A stretch of DNA of 64,000 bases from an uncultured Haliea sp. (GCA_947258585.1 CAMYIZ010000074.1:109166-173165); one strand, 5' to 3'. Counted from the first letter of the stretch, positions 37,884 to 48,166 are shown. The notes: generated from the sequence alone by a model not told the origin. Numbers and translations are program-made.

Positions 37884-38987
37884 GTGATAGGTGATCGCAC
37901 TGTTACCGTTTTTACCGATGAAGTGATGCTCGGGCACCATCCCGAAGTGGATTTGCCCTTTCTTCCCAGCAGGGTGGAAAAGCGGGTCAGGACGATTCTG
38001 CAGGAGCTCGATTTCAAGTGGAGCTACCCGGAGCATCCGGGACGCTTGAGTGCAATCATGGAGCTACTCAGACAGGAGCCCATTCAGGGTGTTCAGTTCA
38101 AGGCGGGTCCCCACGCCACGTACGAACAGCTCGGCCGGGTTCACACGGCCACGCATCTCGATCATATCTTTTCACTTGAGGGGAAGCGCGCGTGGCTGGA
38201 TCGCGATACCACCGCCGTGTCGCCGGATAGCATCAAGGCGGCAACCTCGGCCGCGGGCAATGCCATTGCCGCCGTTGAGGCGGTGGTGAAGGGTGAATGC
38301 CAGAGCGCCTTCGCCCTGGTCCGACCCCCAGGCCATCACGCCGAGCCCGTCAGGGCGCGGGGGTTCTGCCTGTTCAACAACGTCGCTGTGGCGGCGGCTC
38401 ATGCCCAGGCCAGACTGGGCTGTGAGCGCATCCTGATCGTCGATTGGGATGCCCACCACGGCAACGGGACCCAGGATATCTTCTGGGCAGATCCCGATGT
38501 GCTGTTTTTCGACATCCACTGCGCCGCCCCATTCTATCCGGGTTCCGGCGGCCTGGAAGACGTGGGGGCCGGGCTCGGCGAAGGCTACACTGTGAATGTG
38601 CCTGTTCCGGAGGATGCTGGCGACATTGCCTTCGAAAAAGCCTTCCGGGAAATCCTGATTCCTGCCGCCGAGCATTTTGAGCCGGACCTGGTGCTGGTTT
38701 CGGCGGGCTTCGACCCGCACCGCAACGACATGGCCCTGAACCTCACCTACGATGGGTTCGCGGTGCTCACCCGCATCGTGCAGGACATAGCCGACAGGCA
38801 TTGTGATGGCAAACTGGCTCTGGTCCTGGAGGGCGGCTACAACCTGACGTCCCTGTCCCGGGGGGTGCATACCGTGTTGGAGGTGCTGGCCGGCGGGGAC
38901 GTCCCGGAACTTGTTGAGTGCGGGCTGAACGCAGTAATGGAGGCGGCAGCGTTTCACAGGGACGCCTTCACGGATGAAGAAGGCTAG
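37884..38987 (+). CDS. Histone deacetylase-like amidohydrolase
   Basis: A 367-residue HDAC-fold protein with a GTG start after GAGGGGG. Catalytic elements are RPPGHHAEPVRARGFCLFNN (His-His dyad), DWDAHHGNGTQDIFW (Asp and His zinc ligands), VSAGFDPHRND (third ligand) and LEGGYNLTSLSRGV. Bacterial members deacetylate polyamines, acetoin-related compounds or proteins; the substrate here is unknown. It converges with the corB-like gene, with only 22 bases between their stops. Confidence 0.9.
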   Translation: MIGDRTVTVFTDEVMLGHHPEVDLPFLPSRVEKRVRTILQELDFKWSYPEHPGRLSAIMELLRQEPIQGVQFKAGPHATYEQLGRVHTATHLDHIFSLEGKRAWLDRDTTAVSPDSIKAATSAAGNAIAAVEAVVKGECQSAFALVRPPGHHAEPVRARGFCLFNNVAVAAAHAQARLGCERILIVDWDAHHGNGTQDIFWADPDVLFFDIHCAAPFYPGSGGLEDVGAGLGEGYTVNVPVPEDAGDIAFEKAFREILIPAAEHFEPDLVLVSAGFDPHRNDMALNLTYDGFAVLTRIVQDIADRHCDGKLALVLEGGYNLTSLSRGVHTVLEVLAGGDVPELVECGLNAVMEAAAFHRDAFTDEEG

Positions 38988-39009
38988 GCGGCTGCGGGGT
39001 CGCCTCGCC

Positions 39010-40287
39010 TTATAACCAGCCCTTGCCCTTGACCCGCGCGGGGGAGGCGCGCACGGCCTGCACGACGTTGCCCTGCAGTTCCAGAATTTCCAGGCGATAA
39101 CCGGCAATGGCCAGGCCCACGTTACCGTCGGGGAAGGATTCCAGATATTCCAGCAGCAGTCCGCTCAGGGTCTTCGGGCCGTCCGTGGGCAGCTCCCAGT
39201 TGAGCGCCTTGTTGACGTCCCTCAGGTTGGCGTTGCCGGCGATGATATAGCTGCCGTCGCGCTGGGCGAAGATGGCGTCGCTGCCGTCGCTCATCCGCGA
39301 GGTGAACTCGCCGACGATTTCCTCGAGGATGTCCTCCAGCGCGACGATGCCCATCACTTCGCCGTACTCGTCCACAACGATCGCCAGGCGCAGCTTGTTC
39401 TTCTGGAAATGCAGCAGCTGGGTGTGCAGCGGGGTGCTCTCGGGAATGAAATAGGGCTTGTCCATTTCCCGTTCCAGCGCGTCGCGGTCCAGGCCCTGCC
39501 GGTCGATAATGCGGCTGATGTTGCGCATGTGCAGCACGCCGACGATATTGTTGATGTCGTCGCGCCAGACCGGCAGGCGGGTATGGTTGCTGCTCTGGAT
39601 ACAGCGCAGGATATCGTCGTCGCTGTCGTCCAGGTCGATGCCGTAGACGTCATTGCGGGGCACCATGACATCGTCTACCGAGACCTCTTCCAGGTCGAGG
39701 ATGTTCAGCAGCATGCCGCGGTGGCGGGGCGGGATCAGGGCCCCCGCCTCGGTGACGATGGTGCGCAGCTCCTCGGAGGACACGTGTTCTTCCTTGGTCG
39801 CCGCCGGGTCCACGCCCAGCAAGCGCAGCAGGCCGTTGGTGACGCTGTTCACCGTCCAGACCACCGGGTACATCAGTTTCATCAGGGGCAGCAGGACGAT
39901 ACTGAAGGGAAAGGCAACGCGCTCCGGATGCAGGGCGGCGATGGTCTTGGGGGTGATTTCCGCGAAGACCAGGATCACCAGGGTCAGGACAACGGTGGCG
40001 ATCGCAATGCCGGCGTCACCCCACAGGCGGATAGCGATCACGGTAGCGATGGCGGAGGCGAGAATGTTGACCGCATTGTTGCCGATCAGGATCAGGCCGA
40101 TCAGTCGGTCCGGCCTCTCCAGCAGCTTGCTGGCGCGGCGGGCGCCCCTGTGGTTCTGCTTGCGGAGATGTTTCAGCCTATAGCGGTTGAGCGACATCAT
40201 CCCGGTTTCCGAGCTGGAAAAGAAACCGGATAGCAGAATGAGGACTACCAGGACTGAGTATAAGAGACCCAGCGGTGCTTCGTTCAA
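39010..40287 (-). CDS. corB: CNNM/CorB-family membrane protein with CBS domains
   Basis: A 425-residue protein. The N-terminal DUF21 domain (residues ~5-190) has four hydrophobic segments, FFSSSETGMMSLNRYRLKHL and ILVFAEITPKTIAALHPERV. A CBS pair follows (VDDVMVPRNDVYGIDLDDSD to VDEYGEVMGIVALEDILEEI), then a CorC_HlyC domain. It is the homologue of E. coli YfjD/CorB and, as there, sits next to ypjD and ffh. Linked to Mg2+ homeostasis. Confidence 0.9.
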   Translation of the reverse strand: MNEAPLGLLYSVLVVLILLSGFFSSSETGMMSLNRYRLKHLRKQNHRGARRASKLLERPDRLIGLILIGNNAVNILASAIATVIAIRLWGDAGIAIATVVLTLVILVFAEITPKTIAALHPERVAFPFSIVLLPLMKLMYPVVWTVNSVTNGLLRLLGVDPAATKEEHVSSEELRTIVTEAGALIPPRHRGMLLNILDLEEVSVDDVMVPRNDVYGIDLDDSDDDILRCIQSSNHTRLPVWRDDINNIVGVLHMRNISRIIDRQGLDRDALEREMDKPYFIPESTPLHTQLLHFQKNKLRLAIVVDEYGEVMGIVALEDILEEIVGEFTSRMSDGSDAIFAQRDGSYIIAGNANLRDVNKALNWELPTDGPKTLSGLLLEYLESFPDGNVGLAIAGYRLEILELQGNVVQAVRASPARVKGKGWL

Positions 40288-40330
40288 AGCGGGGGCGGAC
40301 CTTTGGCATGAATGGACCGGCTATCTTGAA

Positions 40331-40358
40331 GAAAAAGCCCGGCGGGAGCAAGCCCCGC
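40331..40358 (-). terminator. Possible terminator between ypjD-side and corB-side, minus strand
   Basis: Read on the minus strand, GCGGG/CCCGC arms are followed by CGGGCTTTTTC. It lies upstream of corB and just past the ypjD stop, so it could end the ypjD transcript. Confidence 0.5.
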
Positions 40359-40379
40359 AAGGCATCAATTGCAGGCGGC

Positions 40380-41183
40380 TCAGCTGCGCTGCAGCACCAG
40401 TTCCAGCACCAGTTTCGAGCCGAAGAAGGCCAGAATCAGCAGGGCGAAGCCGCCGAGGGTGAAGCGCACCGCGGTCTGGCTGCGCCAGCCCAGCTGGTAG
40501 CGCCCCCAGAGGAGGGTGGAGTAGATCACCCAGGCCACCAGGGTGAGTACGGTCTTGTGCACCAGGTGCTGGGCAAAGATATCCTCCAGAAACAGGAAGC
40601 CGGAGACGATGGCGACCGTCAGCAGTACCACCCCGGCCCAGAGCAGCTCGAACAGCATGGTTTCCATTAACTGCAGGGGCGGCAGGAAGCTGACAATGCC
40701 GGTGGCATGGTGGTGCTTGAGCTGCCGGTCCTGTACCGCCACCAGAGCAGCTTGCGCTGCGGCCAGGGCCAGCACTGCATAGGCGAGGATGGAGGCGGCG
40801 ATGTGCAGCAGCAGGCCCCGGCCCAGGGTTTCGGGGGTGGTGCCGGAATGGGGGGCGAAGGCGGAGATCAGGACTGCGGCCGCGGACAGTGGCATCAGGG
40901 CCACCAGCAGGTTCTGCAGCGGCCGCCGCACCAGCCAGGCGAGGCAGGCGACGTTGATGACCAGGAAGATCAGCGCCAGGATCTTGTAGAAGCCCAGGTG
41001 GACGGCATGGTTGTCGAAAATGCTGAACCAGGCCACCAGCGCGTGGCAGAGCAGGGCGATGGCGCCCATACCGATCACCGCCCCACTGAGCCGTGGCCGC
41101 CGCTGCAGGATGTGCGACAGGTGCAGGCCCGCGGCAGCGAAGTAAAGCAGCGCGGCAACAATGGCGAGCAGGGGCAGCGGCAT
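40380..41183 (-). CDS. ypjD: Cytochrome c assembly-type inner-membrane protein (YpjD/CcsA-like)
   Basis: A 267-residue protein with about eight hydrophobic helices. HIAASILAYAVLALAAAQAA and the C-terminal HKTVLTLVAWVIYSTLLWGR match the CcsA/CcmC/YpjD family, including conserved His residues. Divergent from ffh with ~100 bases between starts, as in other gammaproteobacteria. Function of YpjD remains unclear. Confidence 0.88.
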   Translation of the reverse strand: MPLPLLAIVAALLYFAAAGLHLSHILQRRPRLSGAVIGMGAIALLCHALVAWFSIFDNHAVHLGFYKILALIFLVINVACLAWLVRRPLQNLLVALMPLSAAAVLISAFAPHSGTTPETLGRGLLLHIAASILAYAVLALAAAQAALVAVQDRQLKHHHATGIVSFLPPLQLMETMLFELLWAGVVLLTVAIVSGFLFLEDIFAQHLVHKTVLTLVAWVIYSTLLWGRYQLGWRSQTAVRFTLGGFALLILAFFGSKLVLELVLQRS

Positions 41184-41185
41184 GT

Positions 41186-41214
41186 TTGGGGGTTGGACCC
41201 GGGTGACGTATACT
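41186..41214 (+). promoter_or_regulatory. Possible ffh promoter
   Basis: TTGGGG (41186-41191), 17 bases, then TATACT (41209-41214), about 65 bases before the ffh ATG. The -10 is good, the -35 weak. Confidence 0.45.
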
Positions 41215-41280
41215 GCGCCCCTTTGTACCGATTTGTCCGGCCATAATCAATAGCGCCGGCCGCTGCCGAGAGTTATCCCA

Positions 41281-42660
41281 ATGTTTGAGAGCCTTTCCGA
41301 TCGCCTGTCGCAGAGCCTTCGCTCGATTACCGGCAAGGCGCGTCTCACCGAGGAGAATATCCAGGACACCCTGCGCGAGGTGCGCATGGCGCTGCTTGAG
41401 GCGGACGTAGCCCTGCCCGTGGTGAAGGATTTTGTCGAAGCGGTGAAGCAGCGCGCTCTGGGCCAGGAGGTAATGAAGAGCCTGAGCCCGGGCCAGGCCT
41501 TCCTGCGCATAGTGCAGGCGGAACTGGAAGCGGTCATGGGCTCCGCCAATGAAGGCCTCAACCTGGCAGTGCAGCCGCCGGCGGTCATCCTCATGGCGGG
41601 CCTGCAGGGCGCGGGCAAAACCACCTCGGTGGCGAAGCTGGCGCGCCTGCTCAAGGAGCGGGAGAAGAAGTCCGTGACCGTGGTCAGCGCCGACGTCTAT
41701 CGCCCCGCGGCAATCAAGCAGCTGGAGACACTCGCCACCGAGGTGGGGGTCGACTTCTTCCCCAGCCAGCCCGACCAGAAACCGGTGGATATTGCTGTCG
41801 CAGCTATCAACCATGCCCGGATCCGCTTCAGCGATGTGCTGATCATCGATACCGCCGGCCGCCTGGCGGTGGACGAGGCCATGATGGCCGAGATCGCAGA
41901 GCTGCACCGGGTCGCCAAGCCGGCTGAAACCCTGTTCGTGGTCGATGCCATGACCGGCCAGGATGCGGCCACCACCGCCAAAGCCTTCGGCGAGGCCCTG
42001 CCCCTCACCGGGGTCATCCTGACCAAGGTTGACGCGGACAGCCGCGGTGGCGCGGCGCTGTCCGTGCGCACCATCACCGGCAAGCCGATCAAGTTCCTCG
42101 GCGTTGGCGAGAAGACCCAGGCCCTGGACCCGTTCCACCCGGACCGGCTCGCGTCCCGCATCCTCGGCATGGGCGACGTCCTGTCGCTGATCGAGGAGGC
42201 GGAGCAGAAGGTCGACAAGGAGAAGGCGGAGCGCCTGGCGCGCAAGGTCAAGAAGGGCGGCCGCTTTGACCTGGAGGATTTCCGCGACCAGCTGCAGCAG
42301 ATGAACAACATGGGCGGGATCACCGGCATGCTGGACAAGCTGCCGGGCATGGGCAATGTGGCGCAGATGGCGCAGCAGAACCTGGACATGAAAATGTTCG
42401 CCCGCATGGAGGCGATGATCAATTCCATGACGCCCCGGGAGCGGCGCAACCCCGACCTCATTGTCGGGTCGCGCAAGCGCCGCATTACCCAGGGTTCAGG
42501 CACCCAGGTGCAGGACCTCAATCGCCTGCTGAAACAGCACAAGCAGATGCAGAAGATGATGAAAAAGATGAAAGGCGGCGGGATGGAGAAAATGATGCGC
42601 GGTCTCGGTGGAATGATGCCCCCGGGCGGCGGCTCCGGCGGTGGCTTCCCGTTCCGGTAA
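41281..42660 (+). CDS. ffh: Signal recognition particle protein Ffh
   Basis: A 459-residue SRP54. The N domain is followed by the G domain with P-loop GLQGAGKTTSVAKLARL, DTAGRL and TKVDADSRGGAALS. The Met-rich M domain ends in MGGGMEKMMRG-type repeats with a Gly/Pro tail. Binds 4.5S RNA and hydrophobic signal sequences, and works with FtsY. Full length. Confidence 0.97.
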   Translation: MFESLSDRLSQSLRSITGKARLTEENIQDTLREVRMALLEADVALPVVKDFVEAVKQRALGQEVMKSLSPGQAFLRIVQAELEAVMGSANEGLNLAVQPPAVILMAGLQGAGKTTSVAKLARLLKEREKKSVTVVSADVYRPAAIKQLETLATEVGVDFFPSQPDQKPVDIAVAAINHARIRFSDVLIIDTAGRLAVDEAMMAEIAELHRVAKPAETLFVVDAMTGQDAATTAKAFGEALPLTGVILTKVDADSRGGAALSVRTITGKPIKFLGVGEKTQALDPFHPDRLASRILGMGDVLSLIEEAEQKVDKEKAERLARKVKKGGRFDLEDFRDQLQQMNNMGGITGMLDKLPGMGNVAQMAQQNLDMKMFARMEAMINSMTPRERRNPDLIVGSRKRRITQGSGTQVQDLNRLLKQHKQMQKMMKKMKGGGMEKMMRGLGGMMPPGGGSGGGFPFR

Positions 42661-42720
42661 GTTGTTAGAAGCACTGAAAATTTCCGCCCGCGAGGGCTTT
42701 TAAAACCCGCTGAAGTTCCG

Positions 42721-42726
42721 TATGAT
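42721..42726 (+). promoter_or_regulatory. Possible -10 of the rpsP operon promoter
   Basis: TATGAT lies about 95 bases upstream of rpsP. The sequence at -35 is weak, so this is tentative. Confidence 0.3.
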
Positions 42727-42819
42727 ACGCCACCTTTGCGGCCGTGGTGCCGGTATTAGCCGTGGATATTGCGGAAGATTGGCCGCAGATCCCGACTCAT
42801 TTTCAGGAAATAACGGAAT

Positions 42820-43068
42820 ATGGTAACAATTCGTCTTTCTCGTGGTGGTGCCAAGAAGCGCCCTTTCTATCACCTGACGGTCACTGACAGCCGTAAGTCA
42901 CGTGATGGCCGCTTCATTGAGCGCGTGGGTTTCTTCAATCCCGTCGCCCGCGGCCAGGAAGTGCGTCTGCAGGTGGACGCCGAGCGCATCGCATTCTGGC
43001 AGGGCCAGGGCGCACAGCTGTCCGACCGCGTCGCCAAGCTGGTCAGGGAAGCGGGCGCAGCGGCCTGA
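42820..43068 (+). CDS. rpsP: 30S ribosomal protein bS16
   Basis: An 82-residue S16 with the canonical start [19 protein letters not shown] and [19 protein letters not shown]. First gene of the rpsP-rimM-trmD-rplS operon. Confidence 0.98.
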   Translation: MVTIRLSRGGAKKRPFYHLTVTDSRKSRDGRFIERVGFFNPVARGQEVRLQVDAERIAFWQGQGAQLSDRVAKLVREAGAAA

Positions 43069-43083
43069 GTCGGTGCGGGTGGC

Positions 43084-43626
43084 ATGAGTGAGCCCGCTGC
43101 CAGCCCCCGTCTCGTCATCGGTCGGATTACCGGCTGCTACGGGATCAAGGGCTGGGTCAAGATTCACTCCTACACCGAGCCGATGGAAAACTTCCTCGAC
43201 TACGGTGGCTGGAAGATACAGCGGCGGGGCGGCCTGGAGGCCATAGACTTCGACGCGGGCCGCCGGCAGGGCAAGGGCCTGGTAGCCCACATCCGCGGGG
43301 TGGACGACCGCAACCTGGCGGAGACTTTCCAGGGTCTGGATGTCAGCGTGGACGGCGAGGCATTGCCGGCGCTGGAAGAAGGCGATTATTACTGGCACCA
43401 GCTGCAGGGTATGCAGGTCTGGTGTGGCACGGAAGAAGGTCAGGTACTACTGGGTGAAGTGGACTACCTGCTTGAAACCGGTGCCAACGATGTGCTGGTG
43501 ATCAAGCCCTGCGAGGGCAGTATCGACCAGCGGGAACGACTCATCCCCTGGCTTCCCGGTACTACCGTGAGGCAGGTGGACGAGGCGGCAGGACGAATAG
43601 AGGTGGACTGGTTCCCGGAAGACTAG
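43084..43626 (+). CDS. rimM: Ribosome maturation factor RimM
   Basis: A 180-residue protein. [20 protein letters not shown] and the PRC-barrel half ([12 protein letters not shown], then [20 protein letters not shown] and VDWFPED at the end) identify RimM, which binds S19 and helps assemble the 30S head. Confidence 0.97.
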   Translation: MSEPAASPRLVIGRITGCYGIKGWVKIHSYTEPMENFLDYGGWKIQRRGGLEAIDFDAGRRQGKGLVAHIRGVDDRNLAETFQGLDVSVDGEALPALEEGDYYWHQLQGMQVWCGTEEGQVLLGEVDYLLETGANDVLVIKPCEGSIDQRERLIPWLPGTTVRQVDEAAGRIEVDWFPED

Positions 43627-43655
43627 GGAGCGGGTCGGCGGAGGCAGGTGGGCAC

Positions 43656-44399
43656 ATGCATATTGCGGTAGTGACCCTGTTCCCGGAAATGCTCGGCGCT
43701 ATCAGCGAGCACGGGATTACCGGCCGCGCGGTACAGCAGGGACTGGTTGGCTTCAGCCACAGCAATCCCCGCGAATTCACCCAGGACCGCCATCGCACAG
43801 TGGACGATCGCCCCTTCGGTGGCGGCCCCGGCATGGTGATGAAGATAGCCCCTCTGGAGCAGGCCATCGCGGCGGCGAAGGAGCAGGCAGGAGAGCGCAG
43901 TCGGGTGATCTACCTGTCGCCCCAGGGGCAGCGCTTTGATCACCGCAAGGCGGTGGACCTGGCGCAGGAGCCGGCACTGGTGCTGGTGGCGGGGCGCTAC
44001 GAAGGCGTAGATGAGCGCCTGATCGAGAGCGAGATCGACGAGGAGCTCTCTATCGGCGACTACGTGCTGAGTGGCGGCGAATTGGCCGCGATGGTGGTGA
44101 TAGACGCGGTTATCCGCCAGCTGCCCGGGGTACTTGGGCACGAGCTGTCGGCGCAGGAGGACTCCTTCGCTGACGGCCTGCTGGACTGCCCGCACTACAC
44201 CCGTCCCGAGGAGTACCGGGGCAGGACAGTACCGGAGGTTTTGCTCAGTGGCGATCACGAAAAGATCCGCCGCTGGCGCCTGAAGCAGGCACTGGGTCGC
44301 ACGCTGGAGCGGCGCCCCGACCTGCTGCAGGGCAGGGCGCTGACGCCCGAGGAACAGGAGCTGCTGGCGCTGTACCGCCAGGAGCGCGATTTGGCTTAA
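43656..44399 (+). CDS. trmD: tRNA (guanine-N1)-methyltransferase
   Basis: A 247-residue TrmD of the SPOUT class. The knot region is [14 protein letters not shown] and [20 protein letters not shown]. Methylates G37 of tRNAs reading CNN and prevents frameshifting. Confidence 0.98.
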   Translation: MHIAVVTLFPEMLGAISEHGITGRAVQQGLVGFSHSNPREFTQDRHRTVDDRPFGGGPGMVMKIAPLEQAIAAAKEQAGERSRVIYLSPQGQRFDHRKAVDLAQEPALVLVAGRYEGVDERLIESEIDEELSIGDYVLSGGELAAMVVIDAVIRQLPGVLGHELSAQEDSFADGLLDCPHYTRPEEYRGRTVPEVLLSGDHEKIRRWRLKQALGRTLERRPDLLQGRALTPEEQELLALYRQERDLA

Positions 44400-44444
44400 T
44401 TCGCTAGCTGTGAAGCTAGGCACGGTAAACGACAGGAGCGCACC

Positions 44445-44804
44445 ATGAGCACCAACAAGATTATCTCTCAGCTTGACGCTGAACAGATGCAAAAGGATCT
44501 GCCCGAGTTCAGCCCCGGTGACACCGTGGTCGTTCAGGTCAAGGTCAAGGAAGGCAACCGCGAGCGTCTGCAGGCCTTTGAAGGCGTCTGTATCGCCAAG
44601 CGCAGCCGTGGCCTCAACTCCGCGTTCACCGTGCGCAAGATTTCCCACGGCGTCGGCGTGGAGCGTACTTTCCAGGCCTACAGCCCGCTGGTCGACAGCG
44701 TCACGGTCAAGCGCCGCGGCGATGTGCGCCAGGCCAAGCTGTACTACCTGCGCGAACTCTCCGGCAAGGCGGCGCGGATCAAGGAAAAGCTCAGCGCCCG
44801 CTAA
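44445..44804 (+). CDS. rplS: 50S ribosomal protein bL19
   Basis: A 119-residue L19 with [40 protein letters not shown] and [15 protein letters not shown]. It has an AGGAG ribosome site and ends the operon, which is closed by a strong terminator 20 bases later. Confidence 0.98.
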   Translation: MSTNKIISQLDAEQMQKDLPEFSPGDTVVVQVKVKEGNRERLQAFEGVCIAKRSRGLNSAFTVRKISHGVGVERTFQAYSPLVDSVTVKRRGDVRQAKLYYLRELSGKAARIKEKLSAR

Positions 44805-44823
44805 GGTGCAGGGTATTCCCCGG

Positions 44824-44848
44824 AAAGCGGCCCTCGGGCCGCTTTTTT
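44824..44848 (+). terminator. Terminator of the rpsP-rplS operon
   Basis: GCGGCC/GGCCGC stem preceded by AAA and followed by six T, 20 bases after rplS. Confidence 0.93.
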
Positions 44849-44931
44849 GTGTCCGGGTTTTGTGGCTTGGGTACCGAAGTCGCCGCCCAGAAGTCCAATT
44901 GCAAGGGGCCGCCAGGGTACCCAAGCCCGCG

Positions 44932-45045
44932 GCCCGGAGGAGCTGTCAGGGGCTGGACGGACCGTATGCGACATGGATGTCGCATCCGAGCCCCCATGGA
45001 TGGGTTCACGGCGTGTCCGGCCAGCCCCTGACAGCTCCTCCGGGC
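44932..45045. repeat. Nested-hairpin intergenic repeat element, copy 2
   Basis: A perfect 24-base inverted repeat at 44933-44956 and 45021-45044, extended by one further pair outward and, after one mismatch, by about five inward. The core contains a second perfect palindrome, ATGCGACAT-GG-ATGTCGCAT (44966-44985). Its reverse complement matches the element at 28868-28983. It sits between the rplS terminator and xerD. Confidence 0.9.
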
Positions 45046-45115
45046 TATCCTCCAGAGTCTCCCGCACCTCAGTCCCCAGTCCTCCCTGCCAGCACTTCCG
45101 TGGTAATCTTGCGCG

Positions 45116-46009
45116 ATGACTGCCACCCACCCCGACATTGAGCACTACATCGACGCCATGTGGATGGAGAAGGGGCTCAGCGACAATACATTGAGTGCCT
45201 ATCGACGGGATCTGAGCCAGTACCAGCAGTGGCTGGCGTCCCGCAACTCCACGATTCTGCGCGCCGACCGCGCCGACCTGCAGTCCTACCTCGGTGCCTG
45301 CCTGATGAAAGGGCAGTCCCAGCGGTCGACGGCGCGCTTTATGTCCTGCGCCCGCAGTTTCTACCGGTTCCTGCTGCGCGAAGGGCGGCTGCAGGAGGAT
45401 CCCACCCTGGACGTGGACAGCCCGAAGCTGGGGCGACCGCTGCCCAAGTCGCTGTCCGAACAGGACGTCGACCGGCTGCTGGCGGCGCCGGATACGGAGC
45501 TGGCGCTGGAATTCAGGGATCGGGCCATGCTGGAAATGCTCTACGCCTGCGGCCTGCGGGTCTCGGAACTCACCGGACTGCAGCTGGTGCAGGTCAGCCT
45601 GAACCAGGGCGTGGTGCGGGTTTTCGGCAAGGGCAGCAAGGAGCGCCTGGTCCCCATGGGGGAGGAGGCCCTCAGCTGGCTGCAACGCTACATGGCTGGT
45701 CCGCGCGCGGAATTGCTCAAGGGCATACCCAGCGATGTGGTCTTTCCCAGCCGCCGGGGCACACAGATGACTCGCCAGACCTTCTGGTATCGTATTAAAC
45801 TCTATGCCCGACGTGCGGAGATCAACAAGCCGCTGTCCCCGCACACCCTGCGCCATGCTTTCGCGACCCATTTGCTCAACCACGGTGCGGATCTGCGGGT
45901 AGTGCAGATGCTGCTGGGACACAGTGACCTGACCACCACGCAGATCTACACCCATGTGGCGAAACAGCGGATGCAGGAACTGCATGCGAAGCACCACCCG
46001 CGCGGCTGA
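45116..46009 (+). CDS. xerD: Site-specific tyrosine recombinase XerD
   Basis: A 297-residue recombinase. The catalytic residues are all present: Arg148 (CGLRVSEL), Lys172 (GKGSKERLVPMG), His243 and Arg246 (HTLRHAFATHLLNHG), His269 (LLGHSDLTTTQ) and the nucleophile Tyr278 (QIYTHVAKQRM). The short protein length and its dsbC neighbour fit chromosomal XerD, which resolves dimers at dif with XerC, rather than a phage integrase. Confidence 0.95.
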   Translation: MTATHPDIEHYIDAMWMEKGLSDNTLSAYRRDLSQYQQWLASRNSTILRADRADLQSYLGACLMKGQSQRSTARFMSCARSFYRFLLREGRLQEDPTLDVDSPKLGRPLPKSLSEQDVDRLLAAPDTELALEFRDRAMLEMLYACGLRVSELTGLQLVQVSLNQGVVRVFGKGSKERLVPMGEEALSWLQRYMAGPRAELLKGIPSDVVFPSRRGTQMTRQTFWYRIKLYARRAEINKPLSPHTLRHAFATHLLNHGADLRVVQMLLGHSDLTTTQIYTHVAKQRMQELHAKHHPRG

Positions 46010-46094
46010 GGAACTTGTGGTTCCCCGCGTGCTCCAATCAGGCGCGGCGAGTCGAATCCTGTCGGCCCGGGCCATAGCAACCAGAGGATAGTTC

Positions 46095-46844
46095 ATGTTC
46101 AAGCGAGTTTTCATTGGCGCAGTGCTTGTAGCGGTCACCGCATTCTCCCTGCTGACCCGGGCGGCCGAACCGGTGCCGGCCAACGTGCAGGATTCCCTGC
46201 GGAAAATGCTCGAGAGCCCCGCCAACGGCCTCAAGGTCGCCACTATCGAAGCCAGTGAGATTGCCGGCATGTACGCCGTCCAGTTCCAGGAGGGTCCGCT
46301 GGTCTATGCCAGTGCCAGCGGCCAGTTCTTCATTGTCGGCGACCTCTTTACCGTGGGGCCGGCGGGCTACGTGAATCTGGCGGAGAAACGCCGCGACGGC
46401 ATGCGGGCTGAGGAAATGGCCGCCGTGTCCGCGGAGGACATGATCATTTTCCCCGCGGAAGGGGAGACCCTGTCCCACATCTCCGTGTTCACCGACGTGA
46501 CCTGCTTCTACTGCCAGAAGCTGCACAGGGAAGTGCCGGAGTTGAACAAGCGCGGGGTGGAAGTGCGCTACCTTGCGTATCCCCGCGCGGGCCTGGAGTC
46601 GGAGGGCTACCGGAAACTGGCCACAGCCTGGTGCGCCGAGAACCCCGCACTCACATTGACCCGCCTCAAAAACGGTGAATCGGTGCCCGACAATGTCTGC
46701 GCGGGCAGCCCCATCGCTGGCCAGTATCAGCTGGGGCAGTCCCTCGGTGTGCGCGGTACCCCCGCGATTGTCACCGCCAATGGGCAGATGATCCCCGGTT
46801 ACCAGTCCGCTGATGAGCTCATGGTTACCCTCGGCCTGCGCTAG
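46095..46844 (+). CDS. dsbC: Thiol:disulfide interchange protein DsbC
   Basis: A 249-residue periplasmic protein with a signal peptide ending near residue 23 (LLTRAA). It has an N-terminal dimerisation domain and a thioredoxin-fold domain with active site CFYC (residues 137-140). E. coli DsbC has CGYC, so the dipeptide differs. A second Cys pair (AWCAENP, NVCAGSP) matches the structural disulfide. The cis-Pro is in GVRGTPAIV. It isomerises wrong disulfides, kept reduced by DsbD. Confidence 0.93.
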   Translation: MFKRVFIGAVLVAVTAFSLLTRAAEPVPANVQDSLRKMLESPANGLKVATIEASEIAGMYAVQFQEGPLVYASASGQFFIVGDLFTVGPAGYVNLAEKRRDGMRAEEMAAVSAEDMIIFPAEGETLSHISVFTDVTCFYCQKLHREVPELNKRGVEVRYLAYPRAGLESEGYRKLATAWCAENPALTLTRLKNGESVPDNVCAGSPIAGQYQLGQSLGVRGTPAIVTANGQMIPGYQSADELMVTLGLR

Positions 46845-46978
46845 CGGCCACTGCGCCAGCGGGTCCTCCGGCACGCACGCCCGGAGGAGCCGTTGACAGT
46901 GCGGGGCGTACTCAGTACTGTTTGCCACCTTTTTTAGTTCGCGGCCCCGTAGCGGCCGCCCAAGCGAGTTCCCTAGCC

Positions 46979-48166
46979 GTGGAAGACCAGTTCCAGCGCA
47001 TCCAGCGCCTGCCGCCCTATGTGTTCAATATCATTGGTGACCTCAAGCAGAAGGCGCGCGCGGCCGGCCAGGACGTCATCGACTTCGGCATGGGTAATCC
47101 GGACCAGCCGACACCGAGTCACATCGTCGAGAAGATGATCGAGACCGCGCGGCGCGGTGACACCCATCGCTACTCCCAGTCCAAGGGGATACCGCGCCTG
47201 CGCAAGGCGATCTGTGACTGGTACCAGCGGCGCTACGACGTCACCCTGGATCCGGAGAGCGAAGCCATTGTCACCCTGGGTTCCAAGGAGGGACTGGCCC
47301 ACCTGGCGCTGGCCACCACGGGCCCCGGCGATGCCATTCTGGTGCCCAACCCCGCCTACCCGATTCACCCCTACGGCTTCGTCATCTCCGGGGCGGACAT
47401 CCGGCATGTGCCGATGGGCAATGAAGAGGAGTTTTTCCAGGAACTGGATAGCGCCATCCGCAACAGCTGGCCGCGGCCGAAAATGCTGGTGCTCAGTTTC
47501 CCCTCCAACCCCACCGGGCAGGTGGTCGAGCTGGATTTCTTCGAGCGCGTCATTGCCGTGGCCCGGGAACACCAGATCTGGGTGGTGCAGGATCTCGCCT
47601 ATGCGGATCTGTGCTATGACGGTTATGTCGCGCCCTCCATCCTGCAGGTAGAGGGTGCACGGGAAGTCGCCGTCGAGTTCTTCAGCATGTCCAAGAGTTA
47701 CAACATGCCAGGCTGGCGGGTCGGTTTCTGCTGCGGCAACAAGCAGCTGATCGGCGCCCTGGGGCGGATGAAATCCTACCTGGACTACGGCATGTTCACG
47801 CCGATCCAGGTTGCGGCAATCGCCGCGCTCGAAGGCGACCAGAGCTGCGTCAAGGAAATCAATGCCATGTACAAGTCGAGGCGCGATGTACTCTGCAACG
47901 GCCTCAACGCCCTGGGCTGGCCGGTGACTCCACCGCGTGCCACCATGTTTGTCTGGGCGCGGATTCCGCCTGCCTATGAGGCGCTCGGCTCCATCGAATT
48001 CAGCAAGAGGCTGCTGCAGGAGGCCCAGGTGGCGGTGTCGCCGGGCGTGGGCTTTGGCGAATACGGCGAGGGCTATGTGCGCTTCGGCCTGATCGAAAAC
48101 GAGCACCGCACGCGGCAGGCCCTGCGCAATATCAAGCGCATGTTCCGCAGTGACGGCCACGCCTGA
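46979..48166 (+). CDS. alaC: Alanine-type aminotransferase (AlaC/YfdZ family)
   Basis: A 395-residue fold-type I aminotransferase. GTG 46979 ([18 protein letters not shown]) matches the family start better than an upstream TTG. Key residues: [34 protein letters not shown] and the PLP lysine in [15 protein letters not shown]. AlaC forms alanine from pyruvate and glutamate. It lies directly before homoserine dehydrogenase. Confidence 0.9.
   Translation: MEDQFQRIQRLPPYVFNIIGDLKQKARAAGQDVIDFGMGNPDQPTPSHIVEKMIETARRGDTHRYSQSKGIPRLRKAICDWYQRRYDVTLDPESEAIVTLGSKEGLAHLALATTGPGDAILVPNPAYPIHPYGFVISGADIRHVPMGNEEEFFQELDSAIRNSWPRPKMLVLSFPSNPTGQVVELDFFERVIAVAREHQIWVVQDLAYADLCYDGYVAPSILQVEGAREVAVEFFSMSKSYNMPGWRVGFCCGNKQLIGALGRMKSYLDYGMFTPIQVAAIAALEGDQSCVKEINAMYKSRRDVLCNGLNALGWPVTPPRATMFVWARIPPAYEALGSIEFSKRLLQEAQVAVSPGVGFGEYGEGYVRFGLIENEHRTRQALRNIKRMFRSDGHA

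Noticed and set aside
40321..42138. A 605-residue minus-strand frame spanning ypjD and ffh
   Set aside because: Shadow frame; ypjD and ffh are recognised in other frames with proper motifs.
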